In this document: positions 44,707 to 52,583 of the stretch, piece after piece
Position numbering within the stretch: the first letter of the stretch is position 1
Layout: the number at the start of each line of letters is the position of its first letter
NCBI RefSeq assembly: GCF_000218545.1
Contig: NC_015671.1
Location: 2,480,001 to 2,544,000, forward strand
DNA: 64,000 nt
Source of the DNA: Cellulomonas gilvus ATCC 13127
Lineage (GTDB): Bacteria > Actinomycetota > Actinomycetes > Actinomycetales > Cellulomonadaceae
Direction of reading: 5' to 3'
Position numbers and translations under genes: made by a program
Notes under the pieces: generated by a model
Told to the model about the DNA's origin: nothing
Seen by the model: the letters and a program-made list of their open reading frames with translations, nothing else
Database searches by the model: none

Positions 44707-45239
44707 GGCGCCTGCGCACCACCCTCGCCGCGTTCGGCCTCGCGATCGCGCTCCTCGGAGCGTCAGGCTGCGGAAGCACCACCGAGCTCGCGGCGGAACG
44801 CGGCCGCACGCTCCAGGCATCGGTGCTCGCGGTCACGCAGGCCGCCGCCCAGGGCCACTGGCGCGAGGCTTCGACCCTCCTCGCGTCCACGCGGGCGCTT
44901 CTCGACGCGGGCGTCGAGCAGGGTGAGGTCTCGGCGGTGCGGTACCGCGCGATCGACGCGGCCCTCGACGACGTCGAGGCGGAGCTGGCCGCCGCACGCC
45001 AGCGCGCTGCCGCGGCCAAGGCCGCCGCCGCGGTTAAGGAGACAGCCCCGGCCGACGACGCGACGCCGACGCAGCAGACCACGACGCAGCCGGTCGTCCA
45101 GGAGAAGGACGCGCCGGCGAAGCCCGACGACCAGCCCAAGAAGCCCAAAAAGCCCAAGGACCCCGGCAAGGCCGTGCCGCCGGACAAGCCCAGCGGCGGC
45201 AAGGGCAAGAAGGCGCCGCGCCACGCCAGCCGCGGGTGA
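44703..45239 (+). CDS. Lipoprotein coupled to the kinase gene
   Basis: The 178-residue protein has a lipoprotein signal (LRTTLAAFGLAIALLGASGC, lipobox GASG|C-like), an Ala-rich helical domain of about 85 residues (AVTQAAAQGHWREASTLLAS...AIDAALDDVEAELAAARQRAAA), and a long Lys/Pro-rich low-complexity tail (KPDDQPKKPKKPKDPGKAVPP). The tail could bind the anionic cell wall. No known family is recognised. Translational coupling to the Ser/Thr kinase suggests a shared signalling role. Tail length and charge are the notable features. Confidence 0.8.
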
Positions 45240-45330
45240 GCACCCCGCGCCCAGAATGCACGGAGGCACTCCCGTCGGCGGACCGTCAGGTGAATGATGG
45301 CGGGTAGATCCCCGACCCGAGGAGGGCTCG

Positions 45331-45639
45331 ATGACCACGAAGACCCACGCTCGTCGCCGTGGCGGTCCCGGCGACGTCGTCCGTGCCGTCGGCCTGGCGC
45401 TGGCCGTCACCGCGGTGGTCAAGGAGCTGCGCACGCCCAAGGAGAACCGCACCTGGCACGGCGTGGTGCTCGGGTTCGTGCCCTACGAGCTCCGCCCGCC
45501 GACTCTCACCCGGTTCCGCGAGCGCGTCTGGGCCCCGGACGACGAGCACCTGATCGGCCCGCGCGTGTTCGGCGTCGGGTGGACGCTCAACCTCGGGCGC
45601 CTCTACGCGCTGGCGCGCGAAGCCGCGGACAAGGACTGA
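45331..45639 (+). CDS. DUF5808 family protein
   Basis: The 102-residue protein carries the DUF5808 pattern PPTLTRFRERVWAPDDEHLIGPRVFGVGWTLNLGRLYALAREA in its C-terminal half. A short hydrophobic stretch (VVRAVGLALAVTAVVKEL) is near the N-terminus and may be a membrane anchor. A very good ribosome binding site (AGGAGG, 5 nt spacing) supports ATG 45331. The function of the family is unknown. It lies 91 bp after the kinase-lipoprotein pair and is probably transcribed separately. Confidence 0.8.
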   Translation: MTTKTHARRRGGPGDVVRAVGLALAVTAVVKELRTPKENRTWHGVVLGFVPYELRPPTLTRFRERVWAPDDEHLIGPRVFGVGWTLNLGRLYALAREAADKD

Positions 45640-45661
45640 CCCACGCGCCCTCGGAGAAGCG

Positions 45662-45826
45662 CTAGACCGCGCACTCGCAGACGAGGTTGTACTCGACCAC
45701 GATCTCGTCGTCCTGCGCCCACGCCTCGGCCTCGGCGCGCGACCCGAACGTCCGGCCCGCCAGCCGGCCGTTGGCCATCAGCACGCTGAACTCGATCTGC
45801 TCCCGCGGGTCCGCCCATCCGCTCAT
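45662..45826 (-). CDS. Small hypothetical protein, 54 residues
   Basis: The peptide reads MSGWADPREQIEFSVLMANG at its start and ends VEYNLVCECAV, with paired cysteines at the C-terminus. The composition is like a real folded small protein rather than GC-driven noise, with AEAEAWAQDDEIVV in the middle. No family is recognised. The stop at 45662 is 23 bp from the convergent DUF5808 stop. The longer frame upstream to 46021 has no ribosome binding site and poor composition, so the shorter start was preferred. Confidence 0.55.
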   Translation of the reverse strand: MSGWADPREQIEFSVLMANGRLAGRTFGSRAEAEAWAQDDEIVVEYNLVCECAV

Positions 45827-45901
45827 GGCGCCATCATCACCCGCTCGGGCGTCCCCCGTCACGTGGGTCATGCGCGCCGCCCCACGTGCCGATGACGGAG
45901 C

Positions 45902-46891
45902 ATGGGTCTCGTCGACGCGTCGATCCGCTGGTTCCACGGGACCCGTGGACTGCTCGCACTCACCCTCGCCGTCATGGCGGTCAGCGTCTTCGCGGCGCTC
46001 CGCTGGTCGGTGAACCCGCACGCCTCTGCCCTGCCCTGGCTCGTGGTCGGCACGCTCCTGGCCGTCCTGTCCGGGCTGACGGTGGTGCTGCCCGAGCGGG
46101 CGTGGGTCCGGCCCGTGATCCTCGCACTGGCGATCGTCGGGCTCGGGGTGCTCCTGGCCGCGTGCCGGACGGCCGAGGGTCTGGTCTCGATCTCGCTCGC
46201 GCTGATCACCGCCGCGCAGCTCGCTGCGTTCGCCTTCCCGGCGCCGCAGGCGATCCCGCTCGTCGGGCTCGCCCTCGCGACGATCACCGCCGGCATGGCG
46301 GCCACCTCAGCCGAGTTCCACCCGATGACCTGGGTCGCCGTCATGGTGATGACGGCCGCCTCGACGTCGTTGCTGGGCTACGTGACGCACCGGCTGCGTC
46401 ACCACGCGACCACCGACGACCTCACCGGAGCGCTCGCCCGCCGGAAGCTGCTGGAGCGCCTGGCGACGCTGCTGCACGAGTCCCGACGCACGGGAGCAGC
46501 GCTCGCGGTCGTCTCCGCGGACGTCGACGACTTCAAACTGATCAACGACACGCAGGGCCACCTCGCCGGCGACGAGGTGCTCGGATCGCTCGTGGCGACC
46601 TGGCGCTCGACGAGGCAGGGCGCCGCACCGGTGATCGGACGAGTCGGCGGCGACGAGTTCATCGTGGTGCTGCCGGGATACGACGAGGCCCGCGCGGCCG
46701 ACTGGGTCGCCCGCGCGCAGTCAGCCTCGACGGCGCCGTGGAGCGCCGGCATCGCCGTCGCGGACCGGAGCGACTCCCTGTCGGACCTCCTGCACCGCGC
46801 CGACGTCTCGCTCTACGAGGCCAAGCGCTCCCGCGCCAGGGATCCGGAACCGGAGGGCCGCCCGGCAACGCCGCACGCTCCGCCGGTCTGA
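45902..46891 (+). CDS. Diguanylate cyclase with N-terminal membrane domain
   Basis: The 329-residue protein has about six predicted helices (residues 15-160) and a C-terminal GGDEF domain with HATTDDLTGALARRKLLERL, SADVDDFKLINDTQGHLAGDEVL and an intact GRVGGDEFIVVLPG (near residue 250). It should make cyclic-di-GMP from two GTP. The inhibitory RxxD site upstream of GGDEF is not present, so product feedback may be lost. No EAL domain is attached and no cyclic-di-GMP effector is adjacent. The membrane region could sense an external or membrane signal. A strong hairpin shared with tmRNA lies after it. Confidence 0.92.
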   Translation: MGLVDASIRWFHGTRGLLALTLAVMAVSVFAALRWSVNPHASALPWLVVGTLLAVLSGLTVVLPERAWVRPVILALAIVGLGVLLAACRTAEGLVSISLALITAAQLAAFAFPAPQAIPLVGLALATITAGMAATSAEFHPMTWVAVMVMTAASTSLLGYVTHRLRHHATTDDLTGALARRKLLERLATLLHESRRTGAALAVVSADVDDFKLINDTQGHLAGDEVLGSLVATWRSTRQGAAPVIGRVGGDEFIVVLPGYDEARAADWVARAQSASTAPWSAGIAVADRSDSLSDLLHRADVSLYEAKRSRARDPEPEGRPATPHAPPV

Positions 46892-46948
46892 GCGCCCCGG
46901 CGTGCTCGCACGCGGTCCACACCGTCGGTCAGCGCATGCGCCAGACGC

Positions 46949-46988
46949 CAGAAGGCAGCCGCTCGCGTCGACGAGTGGCTGCCTTCTG
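46949..46988. terminator. Long stem-loop between diguanylate cyclase and tmRNA genes
   Basis: A 17-bp stem (46949-46965 with 46972-46988, one G-U) and a 6-nt loop lie after the cyclase (plus) and after tmRNA (minus). It can serve both strands. Confidence 0.8.
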
Positions 46989-47021
46989 AGCAGTACGACC
47001 GCCATTTCTGCAAGTCGCTGA

Positions 47022-47390
47022 GGTGGAGGTGGCGGGAATCGAACCCGCGTCCGATGACGTGGAACCAGGGCTTCTCCGGGTGCAGTCCGTGATGGATTTT
47101 CTCGGCCCCCACCACTCCCACGGACGGGAAGGTGGACGGGCTCAGTCAGCTAGAAGTCCCGGTCCTCACACTGACGATGAGGACCAGCAGTGGCTCCCTA
47201 GATGACGCCAGGGACTAAGCCGGAAGCGTGCTTAGGCTGACGGACTTCGGGACTCGCTCAGGCGGCGAGGGCGAAGTCGGTGCGCTTGGAATCGGCACCT
47301 ATGGGTTTGCGCGGAGCGTTAACGAGATAACCGTGCGTCCTCGACCCGCTTCTCCTGGCTCGACGATCACCGTCGAAACCGATCACCCCC
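47022..47390 (-). ncRNA. ssrA: tmRNA (ssrA)
   Basis: The minus strand begins GGGGGUGAUCGGUUUCGACGG and ends UUCGAUUCCCGCCACCUCCACC, with a 7-bp acceptor stem and T arm typical of tmRNA. The tag reading frame at 47258-47296 encodes ADSKRTDFALAA followed by UGA, an actinobacterial degradation tag. The RNA enters stalled ribosomes, adds the tag and directs the protein to proteases. The chromosomal sequence continues CCU rather than CCA, so the last base of the 3' CCA must be added enzymatically. Its protein partner, SmpB, is encoded 4.6 kb away. Length is about 369 nt. Confidence 0.97.
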
Positions 47391-47397
47391 GTGTGCA

Positions 47398-47403
47398 TTT
47401 ATC
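47398..47403 (-). promoter_or_regulatory. -10 element of the ssrA promoter
   Basis: On the minus strand GATAAA sits 7 nt before the first G of tmRNA, in a rare AT-rich stretch. The -35 is not obvious. Confidence 0.55.
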
Positions 47404-47506
47404 AACCGCCCGGACCTGGCCGCAGCCGTGCCGGGCGGGGTCCAGACTACCCGTCCAACGCGGGCGGCGTCGCGGTGATTCCCTCGACGCTGTCAGTGGG
47501 CGGGTC

Positions 47507-47512
47507 TAGCGT
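47507..47512 (+). promoter_or_regulatory. -10 element of the pentapeptide/DinB-fold gene
   Basis: TAGCGT ends 7 nt before ATG 47520. A possible -35 (CTCGAC, 47483-47488) lies 18 nt upstream. Leaderless transcription is expected. Confidence 0.55.
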
Positions 47513-47519
47513 CCCGGAC

Positions 47520-48317
47520 ATGACGGACACACCGGACAGACCCAGCTTCGACGGCACGGACCTGCGGGGGGCGCGCTTCACGAGCGTCGACCTCACGGAC
47601 GCGGTGTTCCGACGAGTGCGCCTGCGCGGCGCGCACATCCGCGGCGCAGACCTGGAGAACGTGCGCATGGAGGGCGTCGAGATGTTCGACGTCACGATCG
47701 AGGGTGACGTCCGGAACCTCACGATCAACGGCGTGGAGGTGACGGGCTACATCTCCGACGAGCTGGACCGCCGGGAACCCGATCGCCTGCTGCTGCGCCC
47801 GACGACGGCCGAGGGCTACCGGACCGCGTGGGACCTGCTGGAGCGCCGGTGGGCGGAGACGGTCGAGCGGGCGCGCGCGCTGGGGCCCGAGCGCCTGCAC
47901 GAGTCGGTGGACGGTGAGTGGTCGTTCGTCGAGACGCAGCGCCACCTGCTGTTCGTCACGGACGCCTGGGTGCGGCGCGGCATCCTGCGCGAGCCGGAGC
48001 CGTGGCACCCGCTCGACCTGCCGTGGGACGAGATGCCGGAGAAGCCGGGCATCCCCCGCGACCGCGCGGTGCGCCCGAGCCTCGACGAGGTGCTCGTGCC
48101 GCGCGCGGAGCGTCAGCGCATCGTCCGGGAGCTGGTCGCGGGCCTCACGGACGAGCGGCTCGACGAGGAGATCGAGCCCTTGGGCGGTGACTCCTGGCCG
48201 CCGGTGCACGTCTTCAAGGTGCGCGAGTGCCTGGACGTGCTCATCGAGGAGGAGTGGTGGCACCGGAGGTTCGCCGAACGCGACCTGGCGGTGCTCACGG
48301 GCGCCGCGACCGCCTGA
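47520..48317 (+). CDS. Pentapeptide-repeat protein with DinB-like domain
   Basis: The 265-residue protein begins with about 60 residues of pentapeptide repeats (DLRGARFTSVDLTDAVFRRVRLRGAHIRGADLENVRME), which form a right-handed helix. A DinB-superfamily four-helix domain follows, with AWDLLERRWAETVERA, ETQRHLLFVTDAWVRRG and RECLDVLIEEEWWHRRF carrying the usual histidines. DinB-fold proteins of this kind are metal-dependent thiol enzymes and are unrelated to polymerase IV. The substrate is unknown. The TAGCGT element 7 nt upstream supports ATG 47520. The gene is divergent from tmRNA. Confidence 0.88.
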   Translation: MTDTPDRPSFDGTDLRGARFTSVDLTDAVFRRVRLRGAHIRGADLENVRMEGVEMFDVTIEGDVRNLTINGVEVTGYISDELDRREPDRLLLRPTTAEGYRTAWDLLERRWAETVERARALGPERLHESVDGEWSFVETQRHLLFVTDAWVRRGILREPEPWHPLDLPWDEMPEKPGIPRDRAVRPSLDEVLVPRAERQRIVRELVAGLTDERLDEEIEPLGGDSWPPVHVFKVRECLDVLIEEEWWHRRFAERDLAVLTGAATA

Positions 48318-48408
48318 GGGTCCGGCCGACCGGGCACCGCGCGCTGCTGCGGCGCCCTGGCACGTCGGCCACCAGGGGTGCAACGCCCGCAGTCAGGGCT
48401 GGCGCGCG

Positions 48409-48876
48409 TCAGTCGCAGGGCGCCGGCTCGTCGCGCGGCGGGCGGGGCGGGTCGGTGGCGGCGCGCAGCTCGGGCCAGGCGTGGACCGACGGCGGCCGCA
48501 CCTCGGACCAGTGCACGACCGTGGTCAGCGTGGTGCCGAACACCGCGAAGTACCAGGCCCGCTCGGTCGCGGTGAGCGTGCGGTCCGGCATGCGCAGCCG
48601 GCGCAGCGTCCAGTCGGGTCCGTGCGGCCCGTCGGTCGCATACACCGTGAGGTAGCCCCGCGCCTCGAGGTCCCTGACCACGGCCGGGATGCGGCCCCCG
48701 CGACGCCGCAGCACCGAGTTGCGCACGATCATCACCAGGCCGAGCAGCACGATCACGCCCACGGCGGCGACCCCCGCCCAGGCGGACGTGCCGATGCCGT
48801 CGGCGGTGGTGGCGAGCAGCCCGTCGATGGTCCCGAAGTCCGGTGAACCACCGCTGACCAGCAGGTTCGTGTGCAT
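48409..48876 (-). CDS. Membrane protein of unknown function, 155 residues
   Basis: One transmembrane helix (SAWAGVAAVGVIVLLGLVMIV) follows a 30-residue N-terminal segment; the rest is soluble with YLTVYATDGPHGPDWTLRRLRMPDRTLTATERAWYFAVFGTTLTTVVHWSEV. No family is recognised. ATG 48876 (MHTNLLVSGGSPDF) was taken as the start; an upstream in-frame start adds 16 residues. The Asp/Glu- and Pro-rich C-terminus ends PRPPRDEPAPCD. It lies alone between the DinB-fold gene and the trypsin-like gene. Confidence 0.6.
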   Translation of the reverse strand: MHTNLLVSGGSPDFGTIDGLLATTADGIGTSAWAGVAAVGVIVLLGLVMIVRNSVLRRRGGRIPAVVRDLEARGYLTVYATDGPHGPDWTLRRLRMPDRTLTATERAWYFAVFGTTLTTVVHWSEVRPPSVHAWPELRAATDPPRPPRDEPAPCD

Positions 48877-49030
48877 GGCGCAGTCCCGTCCGCCGAGTCT
48901 CGTCGAGAGCCCCCACCCCGGCATCGAGGAACCTAACGCCGCATGAACCCCGGCCGCAGCGCGTGCGCACAGACGTCACCCGCGCCGGTGCACGATTGCC
49001 CACCTGGGGGTGAACGGTTGCCGCCGGTAC

Positions 49031-49579
49031 TCAGGCGGGCGCGTCCTCGACCAGGTCGTCGCGCAGCGCCGCGGGGTCGGCGACCGTGGCGGACACCAGC
49101 TGCAGCACCGCCATGTCGGCACGCGGATCGCTCACCAGCACCGACGCGAGCGACCGGCGGCCGGAGACGGGATCGGTCACGACGATCGTCGTCGCGCCGG
49201 CCACCACGTGCCGGTGCGTCACCGCGATGCCGTCGGCCGTGACAGCCAACGCGGTACCGGTCACGGACCCGGCGGCACCACGCGCCGCGACCTCGAGCAC
49301 ACCGGCGGTCGGGTCGGCCGCCGCCAGCCCGGGCCACGACGGCGCGACGAGCGGCTGCCGCGCACCGTGCGCGCTCGCCGCGGCCGCCGCCGTTCCGGCG
49401 GGTCCGACGACGCTCGCACCGACGGCGAGGGCCGCCCCGATCGCGAGACCGCGCCGCCGCCCCCGGGTGCGTCCGGGTGCCTGCTCGGCCGGCTCGGCCT
49501 GTGACGCGCCCGGCCCGGTCAGGGCTTCGGTCACGTCGTCCTGTCGTGCGGTCGGTCCGGCGTCGTCGCGGGCAGCCAT
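49031..49579 (-). CDS. Trypsin-like fold protein lacking the catalytic serine
   Basis: The 182-residue protein has one N-terminal transmembrane or signal segment (GLAIGAALAVGASVVGPAGTAAAAA) and half of a trypsin-like domain. The His motif VTHRHVVAGA and the Asp motif DPRADMAVLQL are present, but the chain stops about 20 residues later, so the second barrel with GDSGG is missing. It cannot be a normal protease. It may be a truncated gene or a protein using the first barrel for binding. A good ribosome binding site (AGGAGGGG) precedes ATG 49579. Three 11-bp direct repeats upstream suggest that it is still under active regulation. Confidence 0.7.
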   Translation of the reverse strand: MAARDDAGPTARQDDVTEALTGPGASQAEPAEQAPGRTRGRRRGLAIGAALAVGASVVGPAGTAAAAASAHGARQPLVAPSWPGLAAADPTAGVLEVAARGAAGSVTGTALAVTADGIAVTHRHVVAGATTIVVTDPVSGRRSLASVLVSDPRADMAVLQLVSATVADPAALRDDLVEDAPA

Positions 49580-49646
49580 CGTCGTACCCCTCCTCCCGAC
49601 GCCGGGCGGCGTCGCTCCGGGACCACACAAGTCCCTCCGCCCGCAC

Positions 49647-49679
49647 AACGACTGAGAGCTCCTTGGGAGTTCCATGGGA
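49647..49679 (-). promoter_or_regulatory. Three contiguous 11-bp direct repeats
   Basis: On the minus strand the units TCCCATGGAAC, TCCCAAGGAGC and TCTCAGTCGTT follow each other at exactly 11-bp spacing (49669-49679, 49658-49668, 49647-49657). That is about one helical turn, which fits a PhoB/OmpR-type response regulator. The site is 68-100 bp before the start of the serine-less protease-like gene. Confidence 0.55.
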
Positions 49680-49707
49680 ATCCCGTGACGTGCTCCGGAC
49701 CCGACGC

Positions 49708-50835
49708 TCAGAGATCGGGAGCGCACACCCCGCGGCCCAGCTGGGCCAGCCCGTACGCGTCGCCGCCGCTGTACGCGGCGACGTCGGGTGACCAGAAGGG
49801 GTTCATCACCTGGCTGGGGTCCTCGACGTGTGCCAGGCCCAGCGCATGCGCCAGCTCGTGCCTCAGGACGGTCACGTACGCGGGAGACCCGTCGGTCATG
49901 GCCTGTCCGACGAGTGTGGTGTCCAGCCATACGGCCCCCGTGACGGTGACCAGCAGACCGTCGCCCCGGTCCACGTTGACGGGGCCGCCCAGTCCGGCGA
50001 CGTCGCCCTCCAGGTCCGCGACGTCCTGCTCGTCCGCGAACCGGATGAGCAGCGGCGCCCACCGGCCCGGGTAGCGGCTCGGCTGGTACGGCAGCCGGTC
50101 GGTGCTCGACGTCTCCGTGGTGACGCCGTCGGACACGAACCGCAGACCCGTCACAGCCGAGGCCTCCGCCACCACGTCCGCGACCTGCGCAGCGAACCCG
50201 TCGGGCGCACCGTCGGTGTTCACGACGAAATGGACCGGCCGGCACGGCGACCATCCCACGGGTGCGACGCGGCCGTCCGGCAGCTCCTGCGTGTCGAGGA
50301 ACGCGAAGGGCTCCCCGGTCGGCGCCAGTCGCATGGGCGCACCGAGTGGCTCGGCTGCCTCCTCGACGCCGGCCGGAGGCCCGTTCAGGATCGTCGTCGT
50401 CCCGCCCCAGCCGGTCCCGTACGCGAGCGCGCCCTCCGCGAGAGCACCCGGGAGGTCGTCGAGCGCGGGGCTGTTCAGCTGCTCGTACCCGCGCACGGCC
50501 AGGACGCCGATCGCGAGCACGGCGCACGTGGTCGCGAGGATGGTCCGTGTCCGCTCCCACCCCCTGCGCGCATGGATCGGCGCCAGACGGCGGAGCCGGG
50601 CCGGCGGCGCGACGTAGCTGGGCGGCCCGTCGCGGTCGATCCCGAAGGTGCGCACGCGGGGTGCACGGTCGCGCCGGCGCATGCGCCGGTGGAGCCAGCG
50701 CTCGTCCTGCGCCGCCGACGTGTCGTACGCGTCGGTGCGGAACGGAGCGGGCGTCGTCTCCCGGCCCTGCGCCTCGTCGATCACCCACTGCGGGATCCGA
50801 CCCGTGGGTGAGCGCGGCAGGTCGTCGTGGGACAC
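49708..50835 (-). CDS. Membrane-anchored matrixin-like zinc metalloprotease
   Basis: The 375-residue protein has a cytoplasmic N-terminus with Arg-rich segments, one transmembrane helix (TRTILATTCAVLAIGVLAV, near residue 105), and an extracellular domain ending in the zinc motif HELAHALGLAHVEDPSQVMNPFW. HExxHxxGxxH plus the later Met-turn (VMNP) are matrixin hallmarks. Three histidines would bind zinc and Glu is the catalytic base. The N-terminus starts SHDDLPRSPTGRIPQWVIDEA after GTG 50835. A substrate is unknown. It lies 100 bp upstream of and divergent from ligC, and is followed by the serine-less trypsin-like gene on the same strand. Confidence 0.87.
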   Translation of the reverse strand: MSHDDLPRSPTGRIPQWVIDEAQGRETTPAPFRTDAYDTSAAQDERWLHRRMRRRDRAPRVRTFGIDRDGPPSYVAPPARLRRLAPIHARRGWERTRTILATTCAVLAIGVLAVRGYEQLNSPALDDLPGALAEGALAYGTGWGGTTTILNGPPAGVEEAAEPLGAPMRLAPTGEPFAFLDTQELPDGRVAPVGWSPCRPVHFVVNTDGAPDGFAAQVADVVAEASAVTGLRFVSDGVTTETSSTDRLPYQPSRYPGRWAPLLIRFADEQDVADLEGDVAGLGGPVNVDRGDGLLVTVTGAVWLDTTLVGQAMTDGSPAYVTVLRHELAHALGLAHVEDPSQVMNPFWSPDVAAYSGGDAYGLAQLGRGVCAPDL

Positions 50836-50909
50836 GCGGTGGCATCGGCACTTCACGCGCTCGGGTGAAGCCCCTGCACGCCGCCGCTGCCGATGTCACC
50901 CGGTTGGTC

Positions 50910-50915
50910 CAGGAT
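50910..50915 (+). promoter_or_regulatory. Possible -10 element for ligC
   Basis: CAGGAT ends 6 nt before ATG 50922. It is a weak match (4 of 6 to TATAAT), but spacing fits leaderless initiation. Confidence 0.3.
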
Positions 50916-50921
50916 GAGCCC

Positions 50922-51980
50922 ATGCGCCTGCCCGTGATGCCGCCGGTCGCCCCCATGCTCGCCAGGTCGGTCAAGGACATCCCCGACGTGGGGCACGTCG
51001 AACCCAAGTGGGACGGCTTCCGCACGATCGTGTTCCGCGACGGCGACGAGGTGGAGCTCGGCAGCCGCAACGAGAAGCCGCTGACGCGCTACTTCCCGGA
51101 GCTGGTCGAGCAGATCAAGGCCCACACACCGGACCGCTGCGTGCTCGACGGCGAGATCGTCATCGTCGAGGGCGACCACCTGGCCTGGGACGCGCTCACG
51201 AACCGCATCCACCCCGCGGCGTCGCGCGTGCGGCTCCTCGCGGAGCAGACCCCCGCGAGCCTCGTCGCGTTCGACCTCCTGGCCCTGGGCGACGAGGACC
51301 TGATGGGTGCTCCGCTGCGGGACCGGCGCCGACGGCTCGTGGACGCGCTCGGCGAGGCGCACTCCCCCGTCCACGTCACACCCGCCACGGCGGACATGGA
51401 CGAGGCGCACCGCTGGTTCACGCAGTTCGAGGGCGCGGGCCTGGACGGCGTCGTCGCCAAGCCGCTGGACGGCACGTACCAGCCGGACAAGCGCGCGATG
51501 TTCAAGGTCAAGCACGAGCGCACCGCCGACTGCGTGGTCGCCGGGTTCCGGTGGCACAAGACCGGCGGGATCCTCGGCAGCCTGCTGCTGGGCCTGTGGG
51601 ACGACGAGGGGCACCTCCAGCACGTGGGCGTCGCGGCGTCGTTCCCCATGGCGCGGCGTGCGGCGCTCATCGAGGAGCTCGCGCCGCTGCGGACCGACGT
51701 GGGCGACCACCCCTGGGCGCAGTGGGCGGACAGCGACGCGCACGCGGGCAACCGGCTGCCGGGCGCGGTCAGCCGCTGGAACGCGACCAAGGACCTCAGC
51801 TTCGAGCCGCTGCGCCCCGAGCTGGTGGTCGAGGTGGCCTACGACCACATGGAGGGGACGCGCTTCCGGCACACCGCGCAGTTCCGGCGGTGGCGCCCGG
51901 ACCGGGACCCGGCCACGTGCACGTACGCGCAGCTCGAGACACCCGTGCGGTTCGACCTCGCGGACGTCCTGGGCGGCTGA
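50922..51980 (+). CDS. ligC: ATP-dependent DNA ligase, LigC type
   Basis: The 352-residue protein has a nucleotidyltransferase domain and OB-fold but no primase or nuclease domain, the LigC layout of actinobacteria. The AMP-accepting lysine is in HVEPKWDGFR near residue 29. Other motifs are CVLDGEIVIVEGDHL, GLDGVVAKPLDGTYQPDKR and FKVKHERTADCVVAGFR. LigC takes part in alternative end joining and in base excision repair gap filling. It is not in an operon with Ku or LigD here. Its 3' end is 3 bp from the convergent smpB stop. Confidence 0.92.
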   Translation: MRLPVMPPVAPMLARSVKDIPDVGHVEPKWDGFRTIVFRDGDEVELGSRNEKPLTRYFPELVEQIKAHTPDRCVLDGEIVIVEGDHLAWDALTNRIHPAASRVRLLAEQTPASLVAFDLLALGDEDLMGAPLRDRRRRLVDALGEAHSPVHVTPATADMDEAHRWFTQFEGAGLDGVVAKPLDGTYQPDKRAMFKVKHERTADCVVAGFRWHKTGGILGSLLLGLWDDEGHLQHVGVAASFPMARRAALIEELAPLRTDVGDHPWAQWADSDAHAGNRLPGAVSRWNATKDLSFEPLRPELVVEVAYDHMEGTRFRHTAQFRRWRPDRDPATCTYAQLETPVRFDLADVLGG

Positions 51981-51983
51981 GCC

Positions 51984-52454
51984 TCAGCGGTCGCGGCGCT
52001 CGCGCATCGCGCGCTGCGACTCCATGTTGTCCTGCCGCTCGCGCAGCGCCTGACGCTTGTCCCAGTCCTTCTTGCCGCGCGCGAGGGCGATCTCGACCTT
52101 GGCGCGGCCGTCGAGGAAGTACAGCGCGAGCGGGACGATCGTCTGGCCCTTCTCGCGTGTCTTCGCCGCGAGACGGTCGATCTCGTCGCGGTGCAGCAGC
52201 AGCTTGCGCTTGCGGCGCGGCGCGTGGTTGGTCCACGTGCCCTGCGCGTACTCGGGGATGTGCACGCCGTGCAGCCACGCCTCGCCGGCCTCGATCTCGC
52301 ACCAGCCGTCGACGAGCGACGCGCGGCCGAGCCGCAGCGCCTTGACCTCGGTGCCGGTGAGCATGACGCCGGCCTCGAAGACGTCCTCGATCGTGTAGTC
52401 GTGGCGGGCCTTGCGGTTGGCGGCCACGAGCTTGCGCCCGGAGTCCTTGGCCAC
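51984..52454 (-). CDS. smpB: SsrA-binding protein SmpB
   Basis: The 156-residue protein is the tmRNA partner in trans-translation. Conserved blocks are [72 protein letters not shown] and [23 protein letters not shown], with the basic C-terminal tail that enters the decoding centre. GTG 52454 is preferred because GGAGGGG lies about 6 nt upstream and gives VAKDSGRK, the usual start. It is the last gene of the ftsE-ftsX-M23-smpB set. tmRNA lies 4.6 kb away on the same strand. Confidence 0.97.
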   Translation of the reverse strand: MAKDSGRKLVAANRKARHDYTIEDVFEAGVMLTGTEVKALRLGRASLVDGWCEIEAGEAWLHGVHIPEYAQGTWTNHAPRRKRKLLLHRDEIDRLAAKTREKGQTIVPLALYFLDGRAKVEIALARGKKDWDKRQALRERQDNMESQRAMRERRDR

Positions 52455-52583
52455 CGCGCACCCCTCCTCGTCGTCGTCGCGGCCTGGCCCACCCCACGGG
52501 GCGTCCGGCCACGCGCGCACGCGAGCCGTGCGCCGGACGAGCCTACCTGGCGGCGCCGGTGGACTCCCGTGGATAACCGGGCG

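Noticed and set aside
48320..48400. Hairpin after the pentapeptide/DinB-fold gene
   Set aside because: The arms near GGCGCCCTGG and CCAGGGGTGC need a bulge and pair poorly, so a terminator was not called.
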